Positions 5,581-12,517 of a stretch of DNA of 14,576 nucleotides are shown here, one piece after another (position 1 is the stretch's first letter; each line of letters starts with the position of its first letter). Both the position numbers and the translations under genes were made by a program. The notes beneath the pieces are model-generated. The model made no database searches and was not told where the DNA came from. It saw only the letters and a list, made by a program, of their open reading frames with translations. Origin of the DNA: Hyphomicrobiaceae bacterium (lineage in GTDB: Bacteria > Pseudomonadota > Alphaproteobacteria > Rhizobiales > Hyphomicrobiaceae); assembly GCA_021775715.1 (NCBI GenBank), contig JAJFHI010000301.1, positions 1 through 14,576 of the forward strand, given 5' to 3'.

Positions 5581-7608
5581 ATGTTCTATCGATGGTGTTT
5601 TTTTCTATTGGGCGTACTTGCGTGGCCCCCGTTGGCGTTCAGCAAAGTTGTCCGGGTCGAAATTGATAGCCGACAATCGGTCCTCGCGGGGAAGACGTTT
5701 GGCTCCTCCGGCTCATATGAAGTTCTCCGCGGCCGGCTCTACTTCTCGTTCGACCCCGCCAACAACCGGAATGCTCAGATCGTCGATTTGCAACGCGCTC
5801 CACGCAATTCGACCGGCCAAGTCGAGGCATGGACCACGTTCGTCGCCCTTAAGCCAAAATCGCCGAACAAAGGCCGCGGCGTCGCGCTCGTCGAAGTGAG
5901 CAATCGGGGTACGAAGTTCTCGCCGCTCTATTTCAACCGTGCCGCGTCACCAAACCTTGACCCCGATAACCCTAATGCATTCGGCGATGCTCTCCTTTTA
6001 CGTCTTGGGCTGACCGTGATTTGGATTGGCTGGCAGTTTGACGTTCCTGACCAAGCCGACCTATTGCGCCTTCACCTGCCCAGTGCCCGCAAAGTCGACA
6101 ATTCACCAATCACGGGGCTCGTCCGTAGCGACTGGACCGTGGATTGGCCGGTTACATCATTGTCGCTGGCCCATCGCAACCATCGTGCTTATCCTGTCGC
6201 AAACCCGATGGATATAGCGAACGTTCTTACCGTGCGGGATGGGCGCGAGGCACCGCGTCAGACAATTTCACGTGACCGTTGGGCTTTCGCTCGGAGCAAG
6301 GACGGACGTCGTGTTCCTGACACCACGCATATCGTTCTCGATGGTGGGTTCAGGGCGGGAAAAATCTATGAACTCGTCTATCGGGTCAAAGATCCTGCAA
6401 TTGTGGGTCTTGGGCTCGCGGCTATCCGCGACGTTATTAGCTACGCCAAGTTCGACAAAACCAGCCTCTTCCCGGCAAAGCTCGGACTGGCGGCCGGTGT
6501 CTCTCAGACGGGCCGGTTTCTGCGGCACTTCCTCTACCAAGGGTTCAACACTGACGAGCAAGGTCGCCGTGCATACGACGGCTTGATGGTCATTACCGCT
6601 GGTGCCGGGCGCGGAAGCTTCAACCATCGCTTCGCCCAACCCTCCCGCGACGCACATCGCTATTCTACATTTTTTTATCCGACGGACTTATTTCCCTTCA
6701 CTGGCGCGACGCAGTTCGATCCACTCCAAGGAACGCGTGATGGTCTACTCGCTCATCTCGACGCAGCCAATCACGCGCCGAAAATATTCTATATCAACAC
6801 GGGATATGAGTACTGGGGCAGGGCGGCTTCTCTCATCCATACGACGGTAGATGGCAAAGCCGACATCACCCCGTTGCCGCACGAACGCATCTATCATCTG
6901 GCTAGCGCGCAGCATTACGTCGGGGGCTTTCCCTTAAGAAGCGACCGTGTCGGAAACGCACCTGTATATCGAGGCAACCCGCTCGATTTCAGTGGAAACT
7001 ATCGCGCGCTGCTCGTTCGACTGCTGGAATGGGTCAAGGATCGCAAGGCGCCTCCGTCAAGCAAATATCCTTCGATTAGCGACGCGACGTTGGTGCAGCC
7101 ACGTAACGTCACATTTCCAAATATCCCAGGCGTTGTATTTCCTAAAACGATCCATGTCGCTTATCGCGCCGACTACGAACCACGCTGGTCTCAGGGCATA
7201 GCCCACGTTCAACCGCCGCGGCTGGGCCCCGCGTTTCCATCACTCGTTGCGCAGGTCGACAACCTCGGCAATGAGCGGGGCGGTGTGCGAAACGTTGAGT
7301 TAACAGTTCCGTTGGCAACCTACACACCGTGGAATCTACGCGGCGGCCATCTTGGCAATCCAATGGAACTGTCGGACTTTGTCGGAACGACGATACCGCT
7401 GCCTCTTACTGAGGCCGAAGGGACAGCACTAGGCGACCCTCGACCTGCTATCGAAACTCTGTACCCCAACCGCCAAGCCTACCTGATGCAGGTGCGCGGA
7501 GAACTTGATGATCTCATTCGCTCTGGTTTTTTTCTGGCCGACGATTTTGACTATGCGCTGCGGCGTTCAGCATATAACTGGGACTGGGTGCATGACTTGG
7601 ACCGTTAG
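5581..7608 (+). CDS. Exported Abhydrolase_10-type alpha/beta hydrolase
   Basis: A 675-residue protein matching in size and pattern the large alpha/beta hydrolase domain family (Abhydrolase_10). The substrates of this family are mostly unknown; an ester or lactone hydrolase is the usual expectation. It begins with a signal peptide (MFYRWCFFLLGVLAWPPLAFS, cleavage likely before KVVRVEI), so it acts outside the cytoplasm. Then come a beta-rich N-terminal domain (GSSGSYEVLRGRLYFSFDP), RGVALVEVSNRGTK, and the nucleophile elbow GVSQTGRFLRHFLYQGFN with Ser308. Conserved later pieces include YINTGYEYWGRAASLIHT, DGKADITPLPHERIYHLAS, and NLRGGHLGNP. ATG at 5581 is chosen since it gives a proper signal peptide; TTG at 5569 would add four residues; neither has a good Shine-Dalgarno. 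It is first of three consecutive exported hydrolases on this strand. Confidence 0.85.
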   Translation: MFYRWCFFLLGVLAWPPLAFSKVVRVEIDSRQSVLAGKTFGSSGSYEVLRGRLYFSFDPANNRNAQIVDLQRAPRNSTGQVEAWTTFVALKPKSPNKGRGVALVEVSNRGTKFSPLYFNRAASPNLDPDNPNAFGDALLLRLGLTVIWIGWQFDVPDQADLLRLHLPSARKVDNSPITGLVRSDWTVDWPVTSLSLAHRNHRAYPVANPMDIANVLTVRDGREAPRQTISRDRWAFARSKDGRRVPDTTHIVLDGGFRAGKIYELVYRVKDPAIVGLGLAAIRDVISYAKFDKTSLFPAKLGLAAGVSQTGRFLRHFLYQGFNTDEQGRRAYDGLMVITAGAGRGSFNHRFAQPSRDAHRYSTFFYPTDLFPFTGATQFDPLQGTRDGLLAHLDAANHAPKIFYINTGYEYWGRAASLIHTTVDGKADITPLPHERIYHLASAQHYVGGFPLRSDRVGNAPVYRGNPLDFSGNYRALLVRLLEWVKDRKAPPSSKYPSISDATLVQPRNVTFPNIPGVVFPKTIHVAYRADYEPRWSQGIAHVQPPRLGPAFPSLVAQVDNLGNERGGVRNVELTVPLATYTPWNLRGGHLGNPMELSDFVGTTIPLPLTEAEGTALGDPRPAIETLYPNRQAYLMQVRGELDDLIRSGFFLADDFDYALRRSAYNWDWVHDLDR

Positions 7609-7714
7609 GAATGTTCGGTGCATAACAGAGCACTGTTTGAGTTGATCTCGGTTGCTTGCGCGCAAAAAAATGCGACAGTCAAAATACAATCGACAGGTCT
7701 AGAAAGAGAATATT

Positions 7715-7718
7715 GGAG
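7715..7718 (+). promoter_or_regulatory. Ribosome binding site of the second hydrolase; gap content
   Basis: GGAG lies eight bases before ATG at 7727. The 118-base gap before it is AT-richer than the genes around it and has a good -10-like TACAAT (7685-7690) but no matching -35, plus two CGACAG copies (7673-7678 and 7691-7696). Confidence 0.55.
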
Positions 7719-7726
7719 TTGAATAA

Positions 7727-8824
7727 ATGATACGACGTGTCCGAAAAAATCTTACCTTCACTTTGTTTCTCGGCCTATCGCTTGTTACGTACTTATCCTC
7801 TTTGTCGCCAGTATATGCTTTCAACGAAACTGAGCTCAGAACAAATGACTACTATATTAGTCATCAAAGCAATGACCCCTTTTATTCGAAGCACGGTATT
7901 GATCCAAGTGTTCTGATTCATGTCCGCGAGGTTGTTCTCAGTGGCCGGGAGCGGACCGTCGGTCAGGATAGCAAGGTGTTAGTCCTGGTTCATGGCTCAA
8001 CGTTTCCGGGGTCTGTCGCCTTTGACGTTGACGTCGGAAATGCTTCCCTAATGCGATACCTCGCACGATCAGGTTGGGATACATTTGCGCTGGATCTCGA
8101 AGGCTATGGCGGTTCAACACGCCCGACAAGCATGGATGCCCCGAGCGCCTTTCCAAACGACGAGGCCCCTGGACGTACCGATGTTACGGTCGAAAATTTA
8201 TCACGAGTGGTCGACTTTGTCCGGGAGCTACGTGGCGTTGACAAAGTGCATCTCTTGGGCTGGTCGTTTGGTGCAACTCTCGAAACGCCGTTGTACACCA
8301 TCCAACATTCCGACAAGGTCGCGAAGCTCGTTCTTTTCGGCGCCAATTACCAGGGGTGGGGCAGAAGCAAAGAGGAAGTCGCAAAACGGGTCGACAGCTA
8401 TAACAATGCAAAATACGTATTGGGCAATCCCGCTTCAATTGAACGTTGGGCCGGCCTTGGAACAAAGTCGGAGTTTGTTGAGCCGCGCATTTTTGACGCC
8501 TACAGAAAAGCCCATCGCGCTTCAGATCCAAAGTCTGGCGAGCTTGCAGGTACGGTAAGGGCGCCGAGAGGCCGACACGTTGATCTCGAACTGAAGGAAC
8601 CACACTTCGAAGCCGCCAAGATCACTGTTCCAACGCTCGTTATTCGTGGTGAATTCGACACATTTGCCAAACGCGATGACAATAAAGCGCTTTTTGACTC
8701 TCTTGGTGGAGAAAGAAATGAGTTTGTTGAAATCCCCGGTGCCGGTCATTTTCTGCACTTTGAGAAAACGAACTCGCAGTTCTATTCAGCACTTCTAGAG
8801 TTTCTAAATCGCAAGCAACAATAA
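7727..8824 (+). CDS. Exported alpha/beta hydrolase with a complete catalytic triad
   Basis: A 365-residue classical alpha/beta hydrolase. The N-terminus is a signal peptide (basic MIRRVRKN, hydrophobic core, likely cleavage after VYA at residue 31), so it should act in the periplasm or outside. Seen in order: the oxyanion-hole motif VLVHGSTFPGS (His89-Gly90), the strand and turn DTFALDLEGYGGSTRP, the nucleophile elbow LLGWSFGAT (Ser180), a cap region of roughly residues 200-285, the acid in VIRGEFDTFA (Asp311), and the base in IPGAGHFLHFE (His341). All triad members are in their usual places, so it should be active; the substrate is not evident. ATG at 7727 has a GGAG eight bases before it. 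It follows the Abhydrolase_10 gene by 118 bases and precedes the lipase by 234. Its sequence is less GC-rich than the adjacent gene. Confidence 0.88.
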   Translation: MIRRVRKNLTFTLFLGLSLVTYLSSLSPVYAFNETELRTNDYYISHQSNDPFYSKHGIDPSVLIHVREVVLSGRERTVGQDSKVLVLVHGSTFPGSVAFDVDVGNASLMRYLARSGWDTFALDLEGYGGSTRPTSMDAPSAFPNDEAPGRTDVTVENLSRVVDFVRELRGVDKVHLLGWSFGATLETPLYTIQHSDKVAKLVLFGANYQGWGRSKEEVAKRVDSYNNAKYVLGNPASIERWAGLGTKSEFVEPRIFDAYRKAHRASDPKSGELAGTVRAPRGRHVDLELKEPHFEAAKITVPTLVIRGEFDTFAKRDDNKALFDSLGGERNEFVEIPGAGHFLHFEKTNSQFYSALLEFLNRKQQ

Positions 8825-9058
8825 GTGCCGTCGGTGTAACGGATGACGTTGGTCGCCTGTGGTGACACACCCAATCTTCCATATCAAACCGCGCCTCGAT
8901 CGCACCAGCTGCATGTTTGTTGGAGGCCATTCTCCCGTCCGCTCGGACGACCAAATCCATCAGGATGTCAAAGGTTGCTTTTGAGCTGCTTTTGACTGTG
9001 GAGTTAAATCGCAAAAAACGGCCGACGACATCAACAGTTCGAAAGGGTGCCTTGCATT
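8825..9058. other. 234-base intergenic stretch with no gene seen
   Basis: No convincing coding frame. GTCGCC (8852-8857) and GGTGAC (8861-8866) can form a short stem with one G-U pair 27 bases after the upstream stop, but without a T-run. A tandem repeat and a possible promoter near the right end are listed separately. Confidence 0.5.
8976..9009 (+). promoter_or_regulatory. Possible promoter of the lipase gene with tandem TGCTTTTGA repeats
   Basis: TGCTTTTGA occurs at 8976-8984 and again at 8987-8995, a period of 11 bases, about one helical turn. TTGAGC (8981-8986) and TTAAAT (9004-9009), 17 bases apart, each match the sigma-70 hexamers at four of six positions, so the repeats overlap the -35. 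The start codon is 49 bases further on. The assignment is by eye. Confidence 0.35.
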
Positions 9059-10744
9059 ATGGCCATACGCAGCCGCCGACGTGTCATACTTGTTTTGTTG
9101 CTGCTAATGGCGTTCACCGCATGCGCGACGCAGATGCAATCGCTGGTAGCAGCCGAAAGAACTCGGCAGCAGGATCTCTCGCGCCTACCCTATCATCCGG
9201 TCGTCTATCACCTCGATCTCTCCATCCTCGCGTATCAACTTTATGGTCAAACACTCGTTTGGCCTTTCGATCCCTACTACGAGGAGTTGGAAAATCGAAA
9301 AGACCGTCGCGCCCAGTTTATGAATAAGGTCCGTGGCTGGGCGAAAGCCAAAGGCGCAGAACAGTTAGATGTTGGCGCGGGGCTCAGTAGTTACCGCGGG
9401 CCCGGTGTCCTCGGGGGGTTCGACGACAATCCGAGCCACGATCCGATCGTGTACCGATATGACCGTGTTTACCCGTGGAGCCGAACCATCACCCATGGAC
9501 ACGGGAGGTGGACCGAGTACATGACGCCGGGTGAAATCACCGGGCAGATTCGCGATGTGCACGTCTGCTTTCGCGCGACCGGACAACCTGAGGGAACGGT
9601 TGTCATGAAACAGGTGAGGTCCAAAAGCGATGCCTATGCGCCCGGTGCACGCGACATACTACTGGCGTTTGAAGGAGGGACTGGGGATAAGGGAGAGGCA
9701 GGACAACCAGCATCTCAAAGCCTCATGGGTTTCGTACTCCTTCGACATTGGGTTGGTCGCAAGGACTATGACATGCACATCGTTTTTCGGGGCAGCCGGA
9801 GCGGATCTGCTGAAAGGGCGATTTGGCAGTCATTCAGCGATAGCAACGCTCGCGGCAACCCGGATTGGATCACCGACTTAGGTTACGACTTCGTTGGCCC
9901 GAAGATGGGAGCGCAACCTGTCACGACGACAGGCCGCGTCTCCAGGGGTTTCGCCCAGAGTATGAAATCCATTCTCCCCCAACTCTTCCACTGTCTGAAC
10001 GAGGCAACTCGCCTTGTACCCCTCGAACGCCCCAAGCGCATCTATGTCACAGGTCATAGTCTTGGGGGCGCACTGGCTCAGCATTTCGTCAGTGCGGTGC
10101 TTCTTGGAAATCGCTACGGACCCAAAGGTGCCGGTAAGGCAATGCCTACCAAGCTGCGGAGCTGGCCATGGAGGCAGATGAAGCTGATCACTTACAGCGC
10201 ACCGAGAGCCGGCGGTGCTCTTTGGGCCAAGACGCTGACCGCGCGCGGACTTGAGTCCGAATTCTTCTCGACGGTCATCGACCCAATCGATCGCAAAGCG
10301 CTTACCTTGAAAGATCCGAGGATCTTGCGGCGGCTGTTCAACCAACGTCGACCCGTGGGCTACAGAGTCCTAATCTCCACGGATCCGATGACAACAGGCA
10401 AGGTTGCCGGTGGAAAGCACGTCGGCAAGACCCTTTACGTCAATCGGCCAAGCGCCTTTCCTTCAATCGAGATGCCGGACGTTAAAGCCCACGAACCGAA
10501 AAATGTCCGCGAATATATGCTTGAGAGTTTAGCTGATTCAAAGATCCCTCCGATCGCTTGGCGCTACCGGACGGCGAACGACATGAATCTCACGCATGAC
10601 GCCGCGGGGCGCGCTAGCGTTGAGGAGTTCGTGGAGCTCGGGAATGCAACCAAAAGGTACTATCGCAGTAATGATGTGTGGTTCGACAGTGCTGCTTTCG
10701 CACAGGACTTCGAACTCTTCAAAAGACTTCTTGAGGCTGACTAA
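9059..10744 (+). CDS. Lipase class 3 family lipoprotein
   Basis: A 561-residue protein of the fungal-lipase-like class 3 family, expected to hydrolyse acylglycerols or other esters. The N-terminus MAIRSRRRVILVLLLLMAFTAC looks like a lipoprotein signal: basic residues, a hydrophobic stretch, and a lipobox-like FTAC with Cys22; the position +2 alanine would favour the outer membrane. The catalytic part holds DYDMHIVFRGSRSGS, then GHSLGGALAQHFVSA with the nucleophile Ser334, the acid candidate STVIDPIDR (Asp408) and the base candidate GGKHVGK (His454), the order and spacing usual for the family. The start is ATG at 9059, preceded by AAGGG about 11 bases upstream; a GTG at 9047 would overlap that site and is less likely. 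It ends 82 bases before a convergent gene. The N-terminal 170 residues, with PFDPYYEEL and GVLGGFDDNP, are not recognised. Substrate unknown. Confidence 0.85.
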   Translation: MAIRSRRRVILVLLLLMAFTACATQMQSLVAAERTRQQDLSRLPYHPVVYHLDLSILAYQLYGQTLVWPFDPYYEELENRKDRRAQFMNKVRGWAKAKGAEQLDVGAGLSSYRGPGVLGGFDDNPSHDPIVYRYDRVYPWSRTITHGHGRWTEYMTPGEITGQIRDVHVCFRATGQPEGTVVMKQVRSKSDAYAPGARDILLAFEGGTGDKGEAGQPASQSLMGFVLLRHWVGRKDYDMHIVFRGSRSGSAERAIWQSFSDSNARGNPDWITDLGYDFVGPKMGAQPVTTTGRVSRGFAQSMKSILPQLFHCLNEATRLVPLERPKRIYVTGHSLGGALAQHFVSAVLLGNRYGPKGAGKAMPTKLRSWPWRQMKLITYSAPRAGGALWAKTLTARGLESEFFSTVIDPIDRKALTLKDPRILRRLFNQRRPVGYRVLISTDPMTTGKVAGGKHVGKTLYVNRPSAFPSIEMPDVKAHEPKNVREYMLESLADSKIPPIAWRYRTANDMNLTHDAAGRASVEEFVELGNATKRYYRSNDVWFDSAAFAQDFELFKRLLEAD

Positions 10745-10826
10745 ACTCGGTGGAAGCGTGCCCCTGGCCAATCGAAAATGCTGGCGCGCGCAGACCGGTC
10801 AGCAATTGGGCCGCGCTGGCACAGAC

Positions 10827-12164
10827 TTATGCATCGTTATCACCTGTAGTCCGATCAACAGCCAGCAGATGCCTGTTTGCAGAGGCAATCACGACGATCA
10901 CAGCGGCAACAAGCAAAACACCACCGACACTGATCTGATCGGCGCCGGCGCCCAACATTCGTGACAACGCATCGACGATTTCATCAAACTTGAGAAAGGC
11001 GACGGCACTGCCGACGATACCGGCAACCTGGCCGACCTTTTTCACTGTCGCGGGAAAAGAACGAAAGAAGAAGAACAGGAGCGTCAAGCTCCACAAACCG
11101 AACAACACAGTAAACATCGGTGCAATAGTTCGGAAAGTGCTGCTCGTGACGTTTCCGTAAAGGAGGTCAGCCGACTGCAAGAAGGAATGATTGAGTAGTG
11201 GCCAGAACAACATCAAGATAGCGCCAGCAAGCACGCGTGTTTCTACAGCGCCGCGCACGTCGGTATATTCCGGTCGATCTAGCCATTTACCACGGCGAGC
11301 CAGCGATATACCAAGCCCGAATATCAGCAGTAAAAAGAAAACATGAAACGGCAACAGGTCGCGGTACCACTTGCGCGTATTAGAAAATCCGTCCTGCTCA
11401 TCATAGGCCGTTTCCAGTGCTTTTTTGAAGACCTGTTGCGCCGCGCAGCAGTTCTTGGCTGTCTGCATTTGGTTATTGACGAAACAGTAATACTGCTCGT
11501 TTTCCGACGCTGGCGTCGCAATGAGTTTGTTGGGGCGACAATTCCTGACGAAAACGGACATACTGTTCTGTTCGCGAGAAACGGTGCGCATGTTCTTCAG
11601 TGCTTGAAGAAATGGTACCCGCGCGCAGCTACCGGGTGCACCTGGAATTAGTAAACCGGCTTCGTCCCGTCCGGGAGTGGAAATCTCACAGCTCTCGCCT
11701 GGATCGCTCTTGAGAGTTTCTGGCGTCAGATCCCAGAGCGCGTTGGTTTGACCAAGCATAAGTTGAGCCACAAACGGCGCCGACGCTACGAGGACTAAAA
11801 GCGCAATCGTGATAATCCACTTACCGCCAATGACATGGCGCCAGTAGATATCGAACAGGACGCGTGCAGGGAGGTAGAAGGCAAACAGTGCCAGCACGCC
11901 AAACAAGGGAAAAAATAAGAAAAGCTGGCTATCGAAGGCGGCTATCGCGAACCATCCAGTGTCTTCATATTCATAGGCCAACACCGCGCTTAGGCCAATG
12001 AAGGCAGCGGCCAGGACAGCAAATACAGCTCCGACAAATAGACGAATGGCGATGTTAATGACGAACGTCCCCCTGCACTTAAAAAGTCCGCTATCGAAGC
12101 TTCTTCCGTAATCAACGGATACTAGTATAGCGAATAAAATCGCTACAAAGAAGCACCGGGTCAT
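10827..12164 (-). CDS. Polytopic membrane protein with a six-cysteine loop, family unknown
   Basis: A 445-residue protein I do not recognise. Seen: strongly hydrophobic segments at about 39-62, 81-107, 116-137, 271-289, 311-328, 348-370 and 413-431, so probably seven membrane spans, and a less hydrophobic region at 2-17. Between the third and fourth main spans is a hydrophilic loop of about 130 residues with Cys159, 180, 209, 227, 239 and 240, including a KNCCAAQQ pair; an extracytoplasmic, disulfide-bonded loop would fit. The long open frame and membrane pattern argue that it is real. The start is doubtful: ATG at 12164 lacks a ribosome binding site and the first 35 residues look unlike the rest, while an ATT at 12059-12057 follows an AGGGGGA with ideal spacing (see findings). 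It is convergent with the lipase. No function is proposed. Confidence 0.72.
   Translation of the reverse strand: MTRCFFVAILFAILVSVDYGRSFDSGLFKCRGTFVINIAIRLFVGAVFAVLAAAFIGLSAVLAYEYEDTGWFAIAAFDSQLFLFFPLFGVLALFAFYLPARVLFDIYWRHVIGGKWIITIALLVLVASAPFVAQLMLGQTNALWDLTPETLKSDPGESCEISTPGRDEAGLLIPGAPGSCARVPFLQALKNMRTVSREQNSMSVFVRNCRPNKLIATPASENEQYYCFVNNQMQTAKNCCAAQQVFKKALETAYDEQDGFSNTRKWYRDLLPFHVFFLLLIFGLGISLARRGKWLDRPEYTDVRGAVETRVLAGAILMLFWPLLNHSFLQSADLLYGNVTSSTFRTIAPMFTVLFGLWSLTLLFFFFRSFPATVKKVGQVAGIVGSAVAFLKFDEIVDALSRMLGAGADQISVGGVLLVAAVIVVIASANRHLLAVDRTTGDNDA
12119..12128. promoter_or_regulatory. Ten-base palindrome overlapping a -10-like sequence
   Basis: ATACTAGTAT is a perfect palindrome. On the minus strand it overlaps TATACT, a five-of-six match to the -10 hexamer, and TTCTTT lies 17 bases upstream as a poor -35. 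A second short repeat, GCGA-TTTTAT-TCGC, lies next to it. If transcription starts here, the ATT start of the membrane protein would have a leader of about 50 bases. Confidence 0.3.
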
Positions 12165-12286
12165 TCACGTCGACTGTTGTACGGCTGTCGCGGCTTTAGC
12201 CCAAGAGCGGTCGCGCAATGCACGCTATAGGCAACCCAGTGTCTGGCACGGGCAACCGCATCGCTGACGGCGGCCCATAAATCCAC
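12161..12286 (-). CDS. Possible small protein of 41 residues, overlapping the membrane-protein start
   Basis: A GTG-initiated frame (or TTG at 12289) encodes a 41-residue product containing VDLWAAVSDAVARARHWVAY and ALGLKPRQPYNSRRE: an amphipathic-looking helix with a basic tail. Its stop overlaps the ATG of the membrane protein frame at 12164 as ATGA, the arrangement of translationally coupled genes. There is no clear ribosome binding site, no known family, and it directly follows the tRNA-Val gene, so it may be chance. This is a low-confidence call included because it is too short for ordinary gene finding. Confidence 0.25.
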   Translation of the reverse strand: MDLWAAVSDAVARARHWVAYSVHCATALGLKPRQPYNSRRE

Positions 12287-12304
12287 CAATACTTTGATCA
12301 AAAA

Positions 12305-12379
12305 TGGTGGGCAGTACTGGGATTGAACCAGTGACCCCTCGCGTGTGAACCGAGTGCTCTACCGCTGAGCTAACCGCCC
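12305..12379 (-). tRNA. tRNA-Val (anticodon CAC)
   Basis: The complement reads as a complete tRNA of 75 bases including an encoded CCA (12307-12305). Acceptor stem GGGCGGT/ACTGCCC has one G-U pair (5-68); D-arm GCTC-AGCGGTA-GAGC; T-arm ACTGG-TTCAATC-CCAGT; five-base variable loop GGGTC. The anticodon loop TTCACAC has U33 and anticodon CAC at 12347-12345, reading GTG valine codons. The anticodon stem CTCGG/GCGAG pairs at four positions, but position 31 (12350) faces 39 (12342) as G-G. Flanking genes lie on the same strand. A T-run (TTTTT) follows the CCA end and may help termination. Confidence 0.93.
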
Positions 12380-12472
12380 GTTATACGGTGTTGTGTGTCG
12401 ACGTGATCGTCGCGCGAATTTTGCCGGAAACATGAGATTGTCGGCCGTTGTGCGAGTCCCGTCGTGGGTTTG

Positions 12473-12496
12473 TCAATTGCCGCCGCGATCAATTGC
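12473..12496. repeat. Direct repeat GCAATTGA with a 16-base period upstream of the tRNA gene
   Basis: On the minus strand GCAATTGA is found at 12496-12489 and 12480-12473. The second copy overlaps a perfect TTGACA hexamer (12476-12471), which could be the -35 of a promoter reading toward the tRNA; no convincing -10 sits 16-18 bases downstream. The rest of the 138-base gap shows no gene and no terminator for the upstream gene. Confidence 0.35.
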
Positions 12497-12517
12497 ATAC
12501 TCTCGCGACGACGCCAG

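Noticed and set aside
8640..9014. Minus-strand frame of 124 codons in and beyond the hydrolase end
   Set aside because: About half lies antisense to the hydrolase, the product matches no family I know, and no ribosome binding site is present.
10745..10826. Bidirectional terminator between the lipase and the membrane protein
   Set aside because: GGCCAAT and ATTGGGCC can pair only with a bulge and a long loop, and no T-run is present on either strand.
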